Assembly: GCA_030656215.1 (NCBI GenBank)
Contig: JAUSOD010000035.1
Location: 1 to 64,000, forward strand
Length of the DNA stretch: 64,000 bases
Origin: Azoarcus sp.
GTDB lineage: Bacteria; Pseudomonadota; Gammaproteobacteria; Burkholderiales; Rhodocyclaceae
Reading direction: 5' to 3'
Made by a program: the position numbers and the translations under genes. The notes under the pieces are model-generated. The model was not told the DNA's origin. It did no database searches and worked only from the letters and a program-made list of their open reading frames with translations. Of the stretch, positions 17,058-26,158 are shown piece after piece (within the stretch, counting starts at the first letter, position 1; every line of letters begins with the position of its first letter).

Positions 17058-17276
17058 ATGGCTTCGAGTTCAGAGCTGTCGCAGAAAGAGCGGGATGCGC
17101 TCGAGGCGTATGTCGAAGCCGCTGCCGGGCAAGGGGTTGATCCGGTCGAGGCGCGCGCCGAGTTCCACCAGATGATCGGCGCGATTCACCAGATGCAGCG
17201 GCCCGCACAGCCTTCCTCACGATCGCCCGAATCGCTGCGGGCCCTGAATATCGAACCACCCGAGCCGACGAAATGA
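17058..17276 (+). CDS. small satellite protein of unknown function
   Basis: 72 residues, mostly one acidic helix (QKERDALEAYVEAA) and a polar tail. No family recognised. It overlaps the start of the polyvalent gene by 4 bp (ATGA), so it is probably made in step with that protein and may be its chaperone or partner. Confidence 0.55.
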   Translation: MASSSELSQKERDALEAYVEAAAGQGVDPVEARAEFHQMIGAIHQMQRPAQPSSRSPESLRALNIEPPEPTK

Positions 17277-20200
17277 CCGACATCTACGACACCCTGCTCG
17301 ATCAACGGCAGGCCGAACCGGGCACGACCCCGGCCCCTGCGATCGACATCTACGACCAGATCCTCGACAAGCAACAAGAGGGCATCCGAACCGCTGCCCT
17401 TCCGGTGCTGGACATGGCCACCAAGGCGGCACCAGATCGGGCTGCGTCCGCGCAGCAACTGGCCAAGTCGTCCGGGTTGCCCGCCGATCTGGTCGAGCGC
17501 AATTTCGAAGAGGTTCAGCGGCGGGAGAAGGTGCGCCAGATGCAGACCGTCCTCGCGCAGTCGCCGGTGCTCGCGCGCCAGATGCGCGACCCGGACTTCG
17601 CCAAGATCGCCCACGATGAAGTCGAATCCTTGGCGGGGCTCGAAAAGGTGCTGCGTCCGGCGAAACGCGCCCTCCGTTCGGCCGGGGCGGGCGTCTCCTT
17701 CGATATATCGAGCGGCTTCTATGGCGCGCTCGAAACCGGGGCGAAGCTCGTGGCCCCGCTTGCGGATCCGCTAGCAGGGACGATCCTCCCGGAGAACCCA
17801 CTGCGCCGCATTGCGTCGGGCCTCGAGGCGTGGCGCAAGCAGCAGCAGGCGATGGCCGACAAGGTTGCAGGGGAGGCCCCGCAGGGTCTCATCGAACGCG
17901 GCGTGCTCGGCGGTTTCCGCTCTTTCGGCCAGATGGCGCCGGGCATGGCCGGGACGCTTGCCACAGGGAACCCGGCCTTCGCCCTTGGGAGCGCGGGGCT
18001 GCTGGCCGGAAGTGCGGCCAGCACCAAGGCGCTCGACAAGGGCCTGTCGCCTCTTACTGCTGTCGGCTATGGCGCAGCCGATGCAACGGCTGAGATCGCA
18101 ACCGAGGCTATTCCCATTGCCCGGCTGTTGAAGGACCTGAAAGGCGGGGCAGGCTTCTTCTCCATGCTCGGGCGTCAAATCGCGGTCGACGTCCCGACAG
18201 AGATGGCGGCAACGGCCTGGCAGAACCTGAACGAGTGGGCGATCCTCAACCCGGAGAAAACGGCCGCCGACTGGCTTGCCGAGCAACCCGAGGCACAGGC
18301 AGAGACCGTCATTGCCTCGATCACGATGTCGGTTCTTACCGCCGGCCTCGGCAGCGCATCCCGGGCCGCCTTGGGGCGCGCACAACAGCAGCAGGAGCGG
18401 GCCGCGCAAGCGATCGAAGAGGGCGAGACCGTACAGGCCGCCGTTGCCGGCGCCGAAGCTTCGCGGCTTCGCGAACGGGCGCCGGACGTATTCGAACGGT
18501 TCCTTGCCGTGGCCTCGCAAGGACAGGCGCTGCAGGAAGTGTTCATTGACCCCGATGTATTGCGGTCGGCCCTCGGCCAGGATCTCCAGTCGGTGCGGGC
18601 CGCGGTCCCCAGCATTGACCAGCAGATAGACGACGCGACGGCAACGGGCGCCGCGGTGCAGATTCCCGCTTCCGCGTTCTACGCACATTTGACCGGAAAG
18701 CCCTACACGGCCGCATTGGTTGAGCAGCTTCGAACCCAGCCGGACGGCGCAACACTCGCCGAGGCTGCGGCCTTCTTCCAGACCGACCAGACCCCGGCCA
18801 CTGACATCGAAGCGGATCTTATCGAACAGACGCCCGGGATGGTTCGCGAAGCAGAAGTCCGAGGTATCGAGGCCGCGATCGCCGAGCAGTTCGACGCTGC
18901 GGGCCGGTTCTCGCCGCAAGTGAACCGCGCTTATGCTGCGCTCCCCGCCGCCTTCCTTCGCACCATGGCCGCCCGCCTGAACACGTCGCCGCGCGCGCTC
19001 TTCGACCAGTACGGGCTAAAGGTCGCCGCTGAACGCGTGGCCGGGGCCGCCCTCGACCAGACCCAGCGGGGCGCCTTCGTGCCCGACAGCAATACCCTGG
19101 TGCTGCTCAAGAATGCGGACCTCTCGACCGCCCTGCATGAGATGGGGCATTACTTCCTCGAGAGCTATACGAGCATGGCCGCGACCGCTCCGGAGCTCCA
19201 GGGCGACATGCGAACCGTTCTGGAATGGGCGGGGGTCGCCGACCTTTCAACGTGGCAAGGTATGAGCCTGGAGCAGCGGCGGGAGCATCACGAGAAGTTC
19301 GCCCGGGGCTTCGAGGCTTACCTCCTCGAGGGGAAGGCGCCGAGCCTCGAAATGCAGGGCATGTTCCAGCGCTTCCGCTCCTGGCTGGTGAGCGTGTATC
19401 AAAGCCTTCGAGGCTTGAATGTGGAGCTGTCCGACGAGGTGCGAGGCGTGTTCGATCGCATGCTTGCCACTGCGGACGAGATCGACGGCGCCCAGCGCGC
19501 CCGCGCCATGCGGCCGATCTTCTCCGACGCTGAGCAAGCGGCAGCGTTCGGCATTGACTGGAGCAACTACCAGGCGCAGGCCGCCGACGCCACCGGTGAT
19601 GCGGTGGCCGCAATGAGCGCGCGCAGCCTCAAGGACATGACTTGGGCAGGGGCCTTGCGCGAAGAGACCATCAGACGGCTGAACAAGGACGCTGCCGAGA
19701 AGCGGAAGGAGGTCAGGCGCGAAGTAGAGGCCGAGCTGCGCCGCGAACCCGTGTATCAGGCGCGGCGCTGGCTGAGCCGGGGCGAGATGACCACGCCCGC
19801 CGGCGACGAGATCAAAGCCGAGTCCGGGCATCGACTCTCCATTCCGGCCCTCAAGGCGATGTATCCCGGCGGAGAGCTTGCCGCCGTCAACTGGAATGCT
19901 CTCGGCTACGGAAAGTTTGGCATGCTCGCTGACGACGGCATGCACCCCGACCAGGTAGCCGAGATCTTCGGGTACCGCTCCGGCGATGCGATGGTGCGCG
20001 ACCTGCTCGAAGCACCGCCGCTGCGTGAGGCCGTCGAGGCCGTCACTGACGTCCGAATGCTCGAGCGCTTCGGCGACATGACCAGCGCGGAGAGCATCGC
20101 CCGGGCAGCAGACGAGGCGATACACAACGACGTGCGCCTGCGCTTCCTGTCGACCGAACTGGCCGGACTGCAAAAAGCCATGGGCTCGGCGCAGATGCTC

Positions 20201-22927
20201 ACTCAGATGGCCAAGGACTACGCCGCGCGGCTGATCGATCGCGCGCCCGCCGGCAAGCTGCGCCCGACCAAGTATGCCGCTGCAGAAGTGAAGGCCGGCA
20301 AGGCTGCAGATGCCGCTCTGAAGGCAGGGAACGTGCAAGAGGCGATCAACCAGAAGCGGCTGCAGATGATCAATCACGCTGCGACGCAGGCCGCCTACCA
20401 GGCACAAGCGGAGGCGCAGAAGACAGTCGCGCGGCTGCGCCAGATCGCGAACGCGGGCACGGAGCAGGTGACGAAGACCCGGAACGCCGATATTGCAAAC
20501 GCAGCCCGGGCGATCCTGGCCGAATACGGCGTCGGCGCGCGCGGAAACCGAGCACGGGAATACATGGATGCGGTCAGGTCCTATGACCCCGAGCTCTATC
20601 AAGTGCTCGAGCCCATGCTTCTGGATGCAGAGAGCACCGCGAAGCCCATCGACGACCTCACTGTCGGCGAACTGCGCGCGCTGCGGGACAACATCGAATC
20701 ACTGTGGTACCTCGCGAGGCGCGAGAGGCAGGTCGAAGTCGACGGCAAGATGATCGGCCGGGAGCAGGTAACCCAGGCGCTCGCGAGCCGCCTGGAGCAG
20801 CTCGGCGTGCCTGCAACGGTCCCCGGCGAGGGGAGGGCCGCAACCGAGGGTGAGAAGCGGGTGCGCCTCATGATGGGACTGCGCGCCGCGCTCCGCCGCG
20901 TGGAAGCGTGGACCGATCGCATGGACGGTGGCGCAATCGACGGAGGCTTCCGCCGGTTCGTCTGGAACCCGATCAGTGAGGCCGCCGACGCCTACCGCAC
21001 CGACGCGGGGCGATTCATGGCGCAGTACCGCGACCTTCTGAAGGCGATCGAGCCGCGCCTTACCCGGGGAAAGATCGACGCTCCAGAGCTGGGCTATACC
21101 TTTGGCTACTCCAAGGGGGACGCCGGCAAGGCCGAGCTCCTGCATGCCCTCCTGCACACCGGCAACGAGAGCAACAAGCGAAAGCTCCTCCTCGGTCGCG
21201 GCTGGGCAGTCGAGGCGGCGCCTGGCGTGCTCGATACGTCAAGGTGGGATGCCTTCATGTCCCGGATGATTCGAGACGGCCAGATCACGAAAGCGGAGTT
21301 CGATTTTGTGCAAGGCGTGTGGGATCTAATGGAGGCGATCAAGCCCCTGGCGCAGAAGACGCATAGGGATGTCTTCGGCCGCTACTTCGACGAGATCACT
21401 GCTCAGGAGGTCACCACGCCTTGGGGGATGTACCGGGGCGGATACGTGCCGGCGATGGCCGATACCTTCGAGGTGCAGGACGCCACCATTCACGCTGAAC
21501 TCGACGCCATCAACCAAGGCAACAGCTACATGTTCCCGTCCACGAACCGCGGCTTCACGAAGTCGCGAGTCGAGTACAACAAGCCTCTCGCGCTGGATCT
21601 TCGTCTTCTCCCTCAGCACATCGACAAGGCGCTGCTCTTCGCGCACATGGAGCCTCGCGTTCGCGACGTGATGCGCACCCTGCGGGCGAAGGGCCTGGCG
21701 GGCCCGCTGACCCGATATGACCCTGTGGCATATACGGACCTGCTGCTGCCGTGGCTGAACCGCGCAGCGAAACAGACCGTGGAGACCCCTGCCTCAGGAT
21801 GGGCGGGAAAGCTGGGTGACCGATTCTTCCGCACCATGCGCAGCCGGTCGGGAATGGCGGCCATGTTCGCCAACCTGACGAACTCGCTTCAGCAGGTAAC
21901 CGGGCTGTCCATCACTGCGCTAAAGGTCAGACCGGCGCATCTCAAGTCGGCGACGTGGCGCTACTTCCGCGCCCCTTCGGAAGTGGCCGATCAGGTTGCA
22001 TCGCTCTCGCCCTTCATGGCGAATCGGCTGCAGAACCAGGTCATGGACATCCGGCAAGAGATCGACGCCATGCTGCTGAACCCGACGAAATACGAGTCGG
22101 CGCAGGCGTGGACGGCAAAGCACGGCTACTTTCTCCAGCAGGCGTTCCAGAACGTCGTCGATGTGATCACATGGACAGGGGCCTACGACCAAGCGCTTGC
22201 AGACGGCAGCACGGACGCCGATGCCGTGCGGGCAGCGAACTCAGCTGTTCGCGAGACCCAGGGCAGTCTGTCACCGGAGGACGTGAGCCGGTACGAGTCA
22301 GGCCCTGCCTTCGTGCGGCTCTTCACCCAGTTCCAAAGCTATTTCAACATGATGGGCAACCTCCTCGGGACCGAGTTCGCGAAAGTGGCCCAGGAGATGG
22401 GTCTGCGTGCCGGCGCCGGGCGCCTGTTCTACATCATGCTGCTCGGCTTTCTGATCCCGGCATGGGTGTCGGAGGCGATCGTAATCACGATGCGAGGAGG
22501 GCCCGACGATGAGGACGACGACGGCTATCTTGACGAATTCATGGCGTTCTTCTTTGGCGCCCCGCTGCGGACCAGCGCGGCTATGGTGCCAGTGGTCGGG
22601 CAGGCCGGAATGGTGATGTACAACGCGTTCAACCGGAAGCCCTACGACGACCGGATGAGCACGGCGCCCGCGATATCCATGATCGAGAGCGCGGCCAGTG
22701 CGCCGAACTCGGTCTACAAGGCCATCGCCGAGGATGGAAGCTGGCGGCGGGCAACCCGCGACACGCTGACGCTGCTCACACTCACGACCGGCCTACCGTT
22801 CGCGGCTGTGGGCCGGCCAGTGGGTTATGCGGCTGAGGTCGCCCAGGGCAGAGCCACTCCGACCGGCCCGGTGGACGCCGTTCGAGGGCTTGTGACGGGC
22901 ACGGTGAGCGCCCAGAGCAAGGAGTAA
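17273..22927 (+). CDS. giant polyvalent virion protein with HExxH metallopeptidase motif
   Basis: 1,884 residues, 38% of the element. Seen in order: two short IYDxxLDxxQ repeats at the N-terminus (residues 3-11 and 23-31); an Ala/Gly-rich hydrophobic region near 190-270; HEMGH at residues 622-626 (zinc-type HExxH, with upstream FVPDSNTLVLL as in minor zincins of phage polyvalent proteins); a long charged helical middle; and a C-terminal region with a membrane segment near 1718-1735 followed by an acidic patch DDEDDDGYLDE. Proteins of this build are packed in the head and injected with DNA by podovirus-like phages. No lysozyme or ADP-ribosyltransferase motif was spotted. Confidence 0.7.
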   Translation: MTDIYDTLLDQRQAEPGTTPAPAIDIYDQILDKQQEGIRTAALPVLDMATKAAPDRAASAQQLAKSSGLPADLVERNFEEVQRREKVRQMQTVLAQSPVLARQMRDPDFAKIAHDEVESLAGLEKVLRPAKRALRSAGAGVSFDISSGFYGALETGAKLVAPLADPLAGTILPENPLRRIASGLEAWRKQQQAMADKVAGEAPQGLIERGVLGGFRSFGQMAPGMAGTLATGNPAFALGSAGLLAGSAASTKALDKGLSPLTAVGYGAADATAEIATEAIPIARLLKDLKGGAGFFSMLGRQIAVDVPTEMAATAWQNLNEWAILNPEKTAADWLAEQPEAQAETVIASITMSVLTAGLGSASRAALGRAQQQQERAAQAIEEGETVQAAVAGAEASRLRERAPDVFERFLAVASQGQALQEVFIDPDVLRSALGQDLQSVRAAVPSIDQQIDDATATGAAVQIPASAFYAHLTGKPYTAALVEQLRTQPDGATLAEAAAFFQTDQTPATDIEADLIEQTPGMVREAEVRGIEAAIAEQFDAAGRFSPQVNRAYAALPAAFLRTMAARLNTSPRALFDQYGLKVAAERVAGAALDQTQRGAFVPDSNTLVLLKNADLSTALHEMGHYFLESYTSMAATAPELQGDMRTVLEWAGVADLSTWQGMSLEQRREHHEKFARGFEAYLLEGKAPSLEMQGMFQRFRSWLVSVYQSLRGLNVELSDEVRGVFDRMLATADEIDGAQRARAMRPIFSDAEQAAAFGIDWSNYQAQAADATGDAVAAMSARSLKDMTWAGALREETIRRLNKDAAEKRKEVRREVEAELRREPVYQARRWLSRGEMTTPAGDEIKAESGHRLSIPALKAMYPGGELAAVNWNALGYGKFGMLADDGMHPDQVAEIFGYRSGDAMVRDLLEAPPLREAVEAVTDVRMLERFGDMTSAESIARAADEAIHNDVRLRFLSTELAGLQKAMGSAQMLTQMAKDYAARLIDRAPAGKLRPTKYAAAEVKAGKAADAALKAGNVQEAINQKRLQMINHAATQAAYQAQAEAQKTVARLRQIANAGTEQVTKTRNADIANAARAILAEYGVGARGNRAREYMDAVRSYDPELYQVLEPMLLDAESTAKPIDDLTVGELRALRDNIESLWYLARRERQVEVDGKMIGREQVTQALASRLEQLGVPATVPGEGRAATEGEKRVRLMMGLRAALRRVEAWTDRMDGGAIDGGFRRFVWNPISEAADAYRTDAGRFMAQYRDLLKAIEPRLTRGKIDAPELGYTFGYSKGDAGKAELLHALLHTGNESNKRKLLLGRGWAVEAAPGVLDTSRWDAFMSRMIRDGQITKAEFDFVQGVWDLMEAIKPLAQKTHRDVFGRYFDEITAQEVTTPWGMYRGGYVPAMADTFEVQDATIHAELDAINQGNSYMFPSTNRGFTKSRVEYNKPLALDLRLLPQHIDKALLFAHMEPRVRDVMRTLRAKGLAGPLTRYDPVAYTDLLLPWLNRAAKQTVETPASGWAGKLGDRFFRTMRSRSGMAAMFANLTNSLQQVTGLSITALKVRPAHLKSATWRYFRAPSEVADQVASLSPFMANRLQNQVMDIRQEIDAMLLNPTKYESAQAWTAKHGYFLQQAFQNVVDVITWTGAYDQALADGSTDADAVRAANSAVRETQGSLSPEDVSRYESGPAFVRLFTQFQSYFNMMGNLLGTEFAKVAQEMGLRAGAGRLFYIMLLGFLIPAWVSEAIVITMRGGPDDEDDDGYLDEFMAFFFGAPLRTSAAMVPVVGQAGMVMYNAFNRKPYDDRMSTAPAISMIESAASAPNSVYKAIAEDGSWRRATRDTLTLLTLTTGLPFAAVGRPVGYAAEVAQGRATPTGPVDAVRGLVTGTVSAQSKE

Positions 22928-22937
22928 GGGCGCCAGC

Positions 22938-23035
22938 TCCGACAAGAGGACTGACGCTGTCGGACTCGCGCGGCGAGCTCTCCGCCGGCTGGCATAGAAG
23001 GGAATGGCCCCGGCACGAGGACAGACACTGCCGGG
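22938..23035 (+). repeat. pair of homologous covarying stem-loops
   Basis: Stem TCCGACA/TGTCGGA (22938-22964) and stem CCCGGCA/TGCCGGG (23009-23035). Each has 7 bp and a 13-nt loop containing GAGGAC-x-GAC, followed by ggact/gggct and then c/tgcg. Stem differences are compensatory (T-A to C-G, A-T to G-C). They lie in the gene-free right end; no T-run follows, so they are not ordinary terminators. Confidence 0.65.
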
Positions 23036-23161
23036 CTTGCGACCAAGGGTGACACCGCTCGCCTTGGTGCCAAAAGAGGAGGGCCGCTGGTCAGCGACCC
23101 AAGACCGAGAATGCCCTTTGGGCACCAGTTTCGCCACGCGACAACGACGGAAGTCTGGAGC

Positions 23162-23184
23162 GCTGACGGTAGGTTTAACGGTAA
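23162..23184 (+). promoter_or_regulatory. right integrase arm-type site pair
   Basis: ctgacggta at 23162 and acggtaac at 23177 with the same 6-bp spacing as at 8716-8738; 19 of 23 positions are equal between the two ends. It lies about 60 bp inside the right attachment site. Confidence 0.6.
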
Positions 23185-23244
23185 CTCAGAAATCGAAATT
23201 CAGAACATCCGCGCCGTTGTTGCGCTTTGGAGACATATTTAGAG

Positions 23245-23259
23245 CCCGTCCCGGCACCA
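23245..23259 (+). other. candidate attR core
   Basis: cccgtcccggcacca, equal to the last 16 bases of tRNA-Leu(UAA) with one g missing. It lies outside the right arm-type sites and 57 bp before minE, where the element should end. The 300-odd bases from 22928 to 23316 hold no gene. Confidence 0.5.
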
Positions 23260-23316
23260 TGACATTTGCAAACCAGGTTGCCGGCAAGACACTCGTTCCT
23301 ATGAGCCATTCGTGCT

Positions 23317-23577
23317 TCAGCGCCCGTGCTCCGGCAGCACGATGTTGACTTCGAGCACCTCGTAGTTGTCCTGCTTGTCGAGGCTCACCTTGATGTCACC
23401 CGGGTTGACCGAGACGTACTTGGAGATGACCTCGATCAGCTCACGCTGAAGTGCCGGCATGAAGTCGGGCTGGGCAGCGCCGCCATTGCGCTCGTGAGCG
23501 ATCAGCAGCGACAGCCGGTTCTTCGCGATCTCGGCCGTTTTCTTCTTTTCGCCAAACAGGCGGGCAAGCAGGGACAT
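23317..23577 (-). CDS. minE: cell division topological specificity factor MinE
   Basis: 86 residues. The N-terminal MSLLARLFG is the membrane-targeting segment, followed by the anti-MinCD region ([13 protein letters not shown]) and the dimerisation domain ([18 protein letters not shown]). It stimulates MinD ATPase and drives pole-to-pole oscillation. Last gene of minCDE, one base after minD. The satellite's right end abuts its 3' end. Confidence 0.97.
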   Translation of the reverse strand: MSLLARLFGEKKKTAEIAKNRLSLLIAHERNGGAAQPDFMPALQRELIEVISKYVSVNPGDIKVSLDKQDNYEVLEVNIVLPEHGR

Positions 23578-23578
23578 T

Positions 23579-24391
23579 TCACTTGCCTCCGAAAAGACGC
23601 TTGATCAGGCTGGGCTTCTCGTAATTGACGAAGCGCAGTTCGCGCTGTTCGCCAAGAAAACGTGAAACCACGTCGGTGTACGCCTCGGAAACGTCGGAGC
23701 CCTTGAGGTGAATTGCAGGCGTGCCCTGATTGGACGCATGCAGAACCGACTCCGACTCCGGAATCACGCCGATCAATGGCACCCGCAGCAGTTCCTGCAC
23801 ATCCTTGTAGGACAGCATCTCTCCGTCCTCGACGCGCTTGGGCGAATAGCGCGTGACCAGCAGATGCTCCTTGACCGGCTCGCCACCTTCACGCGCCCGC
23901 TTCGACTTGGATTGCAGGATGCCGAGGATGCGGTCGGAGTCGCGAACCGACGAGACTTCGGGATTAGTGGTGACGATGGCCTCGTCGGCGAAGGTCAGCG
24001 CCATCACCGCGCCACGTTCGATACCGGCCGGCGAGTCGCAAACGACGTAGTCGAAACCCATGTGCTCCAGATCCTTGAGCACCTTTTCCACACCCTCTTC
24101 GGTCAGGGCATCCTTGTCGCGGGTTTGCGAGGCGGGCAGGATGAACAGGTTGTCGCAGTGGCGATCCTTGATCAGTGCCTGATTGAGCTTGGCTTCGCCA
24201 TTGACCACGTTGACCAGGTCGTAGACCACCCGGCGCTCGCAGCCCATGATCAGGTCGAGATTGCGCAGGCCGACATCGAAGTCGATCACAGCGGTCTTGA
24301 AGCCGCGCAATGCCAGCCCGGACGAGAATGCTGCACTGGTGGTGGTTTTTCCCACCCCGCCCTTGCCTGACGTAATGACGATGACTCTCAC
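23579..24391 (-). CDS. minD: septum site-determining ATPase MinD
   Basis: 270 residues with a GTG start at 24391 behind aagggg. Deviant Walker A KGGVGKTT at residues 10-17, [12 protein letters not shown] (switch I region), VCDSPAGIE (Walker B), and the C-terminal amphipathic membrane helix [10 protein letters not shown]. It recruits MinC to the membrane to block Z-ring formation at the poles. 29 bp after minC. Confidence 0.97.
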   Translation of the reverse strand: MRVIVITSGKGGVGKTTTSAAFSSGLALRGFKTAVIDFDVGLRNLDLIMGCERRVVYDLVNVVNGEAKLNQALIKDRHCDNLFILPASQTRDKDALTEEGVEKVLKDLEHMGFDYVVCDSPAGIERGAVMALTFADEAIVTTNPEVSSVRDSDRILGILQSKSKRAREGGEPVKEHLLVTRYSPKRVEDGEMLSYKDVQELLRVPLIGVIPESESVLHASNQGTPAIHLKGSDVSEAYTDVVSRFLGEQRELRFVNYEKPSLIKRLFGGK

Positions 24392-24420
24392 GTTTTCCCC
24401 TTGAATGGTTGTATGCCGCG

Positions 24421-25191
24421 TCAGTCGAGCTGCAGCGGTTCGATTTCTATGGTCTGTCCACGGTCGGTGACGGACATGCGCACCAGCGCACCGCGACCGG
24501 CAATGGCTTCGGGGATACCACGCTCGAAGGTGCGATACACCCCGGCAATGGATACCAGCTCGGGACCGAAATTTGTTGCCACGATGCGGGCAGCGGCATT
24601 TCCCTGCGCGCCGGCAAGGGCACGACCACGAAGGGGGCCAAAACAGTGGATGTTGCCGTCGGCGATGACTTCTGCGCCATTGCTCATGCCAGCCAACAGC
24701 ACCAGGTCGCCACCGCGGGCATAGACCTGCTGCCCTGAACGCAAGGGGCGTTCGACAAACAGGGTGGTGGACTGAGCCGCAGGGGCGGGAGCAGGCGTCG
24801 CGATGGGCGCTGGTGCGGCGACGGGTTCAGGTACAGGTGCAGCCTCGGCCGCCGGCCGGTCGCGAAACTCGGCCTTGTCCAGCACGGCGAGACCGGCCGT
24901 GCGCGCGGCAGCGGCCAGTTCCGGCGGAAGTGCACGCACCCCGATCGGCTGCAACTGATAGCGGCGCAACAAGGACAGCAATCCGGCCCAGTCGATGCGG
25001 GCCGGAAGGGTGTCCATGGCGGAAAAGTCGAGGATGGCAGCCTCACCGCTGAAGAAATCCGGCATGCCGCCGAGCATTTTGTGCAGTGCATCTGCAAGCC
25101 CGGCAGGCTCGGTGCTGCGCAGCACAGCGATGGTTGCGCCGACTGTCGTGTTGCGGAACTCGATGGAGCGATTTGGCGCGGAAGTGGACAT
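24421..25191 (-). CDS. minC: septum site-determining protein MinC
   Basis: 256 residues: an N-terminal FtsZ-inhibiting domain to about residue 110, a Pro/Ala-rich linker (PVAAPAPIATPAPAPA), and a C-terminal right-handed beta-helix (GDLVLLAGMSNGAEVIADG, IHCFGPLRGRALAG) that dimerises and binds MinD. First gene of the minCDE operon. Confidence 0.96.
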   Translation of the reverse strand: MSTSAPNRSIEFRNTTVGATIAVLRSTEPAGLADALHKMLGGMPDFFSGEAAILDFSAMDTLPARIDWAGLLSLLRRYQLQPIGVRALPPELAAAARTAGLAVLDKAEFRDRPAAEAAPVPEPVAAPAPIATPAPAPAAQSTTLFVERPLRSGQQVYARGGDLVLLAGMSNGAEVIADGNIHCFGPLRGRALAGAQGNAAARIVATNFGPELVSIAGVYRTFERGIPEAIAGRGALVRMSVTDRGQTIEIEPLQLD

Positions 25192-25297
25192 GAACTGAGC
25201 TTACAGGTTAATCGCGCGAGTTTACTGATGGCAGGGGCTTACGGCAAGAACGCTGCCAATGTCGGACGAATGTCGGACTGCGCACGCTGACAGCGCT

Positions 25298-26158
25298 CTA
25301 GTGCAGCGTTGGTGGCTGGAACAGCGCGTCGATGTCATCCGCGTCAAATCGATAGGTGTGATTCGACAGTTCGTCATGCACCACAACTTCGCCGTGCTCG
25401 GCAAGCACCGTGCGTACTTCGTGTTCGCCCAGGCTATGGAGCATGTCGGCAACCTTCTCCGGCTGCGGCGGCCAGTGGTGGGTGACCATGCGTGGCGGAT
25501 AGAGGCGCACGTCTTCCTCGGCGAACAGGCGGCCGAGCAGCACTTCGGGCGCAAGGCCGAGGAGCTCGTCGGGGCGGACGGTTTGCGCGAGTTGCATGAT
25601 GCGCGACCAGCCATCGATGTCGCGGTCCTGGGCGCCAGGCAGGCACTGGATGAACAGCCCCGCAGTGGCCGAAGGATCGCACGTCAGCCACAGCCCGGCC
25701 GGTTGCTGCTCGGACTGCGCCAGGTAATGCGAAAACACGCTGGCGATGCTGTCGCCCTCGAGTGGCACCAGACTCTGATAGGGCTGGTCCATGCCCTGAA
25801 CGTCAAGCGAGAGCTGCAGGCGGCCATCGCCGACCAGTTCGCCGAGCGACTCGCCACTGACCGGCCCGGCCACCTTGGCATAGCCGCGCAGGTTGAGTTC
25901 GGCATTGCAGTCGACCACCATCAGGCCCACAGGGCCGTGGCCCTGAACTTGAAAGGTGAGCCGACCCGGCTGCTTGAGATTGCCACTGATCACGGCTGAT
26001 ACCGCACTCATTTCACCGAGCAGGCGGGCCACCGGGGCCGGATAGTGACGATCGACCTGCATTGCTTGCCACACATCGGCCAAGCGGACGACCGCGCCAC
26101 GGATATCCAGATTTTCCAGCAGAAAGCGCTGGATGTAGCTTGAGGGCAGGGTGTTCAT
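25298..26158 (-). CDS. hslO: Hsp33-family chaperone lacking all four zinc cysteines
   Basis: 286 residues with a clear Hsp33 fold: [18 protein letters not shown], then [17 protein letters not shown] and the linker into [19 protein letters not shown]. In E. coli the redox switch is C232-x-C234 and C265-x2-C268. Here the same spacing (0, 2, 33, 36) holds W, P, D and S (WPPQPEK, then HDELSN). It therefore cannot bind zinc or be switched by oxidation this way, and may be a constitutive holdase. It overlaps the ArsC-like gene start by 4 bp. Confidence 0.88.
   Translation of the reverse strand: MNTLPSSYIQRFLLENLDIRGAVVRLADVWQAMQVDRHYPAPVARLLGEMSAVSAVISGNLKQPGRLTFQVQGHGPVGLMVVDCNAELNLRGYAKVAGPVSGESLGELVGDGRLQLSLDVQGMDQPYQSLVPLEGDSIASVFSHYLAQSEQQPAGLWLTCDPSATAGLFIQCLPGAQDRDIDGWSRIMQLAQTVRPDELLGLAPEVLLGRLFAEEDVRLYPPRMVTHHWPPQPEKVADMLHSLGEHEVRTVLAEHGEVVVHDELSNHTYRFDADDIDALFQPPTLH

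Larger units (their letters stand above)
8567..23259 (+). mobile_element. tRNA-Leu-integrated phage-satellite-like element (about 14.7 kb)
   Basis: Bounded on the left by the 3' end of tRNA-Leu(UAA) and on the right by a 15/16 copy of that end just before minE. Matching integrase arm-type sites lie inside both ends. All genes are on the plus strand, intact, and often coupled by ATGA overlaps. Content: P4-type integrase, AlpA regulator, SSB, RepA-like helicase, an iteron-like array, then virion-type genes (scaffold-like, ejection-type, HTH, cement, polyvalent). No terminase, portal, major capsid, tail, lysis or polymerase gene is present, so it cannot form particles alone. A streamlined satellite explains this better than decay, since nothing is broken. 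Confidence 0.8.

Noticed and set aside
19247-20602. 451-codon minus-strand frame inside the polyvalent gene
   Set aside because: Antisense shadow without recognisable sequence or ribosome site; the plus frame is continuous for 1,884 codons.
23120-23128. gggcaccag as an alternative attR core
   Set aside because: Only nine bases match the tRNA end, and choosing it would leave the right arm-type sites outside the element.
8567-23259. Diversity-generating retroelement, as in phage BPP-1
   Set aside because: The Bbp16-like gene prompted a search for a reverse transcriptase and for variable/template repeats; neither is present.
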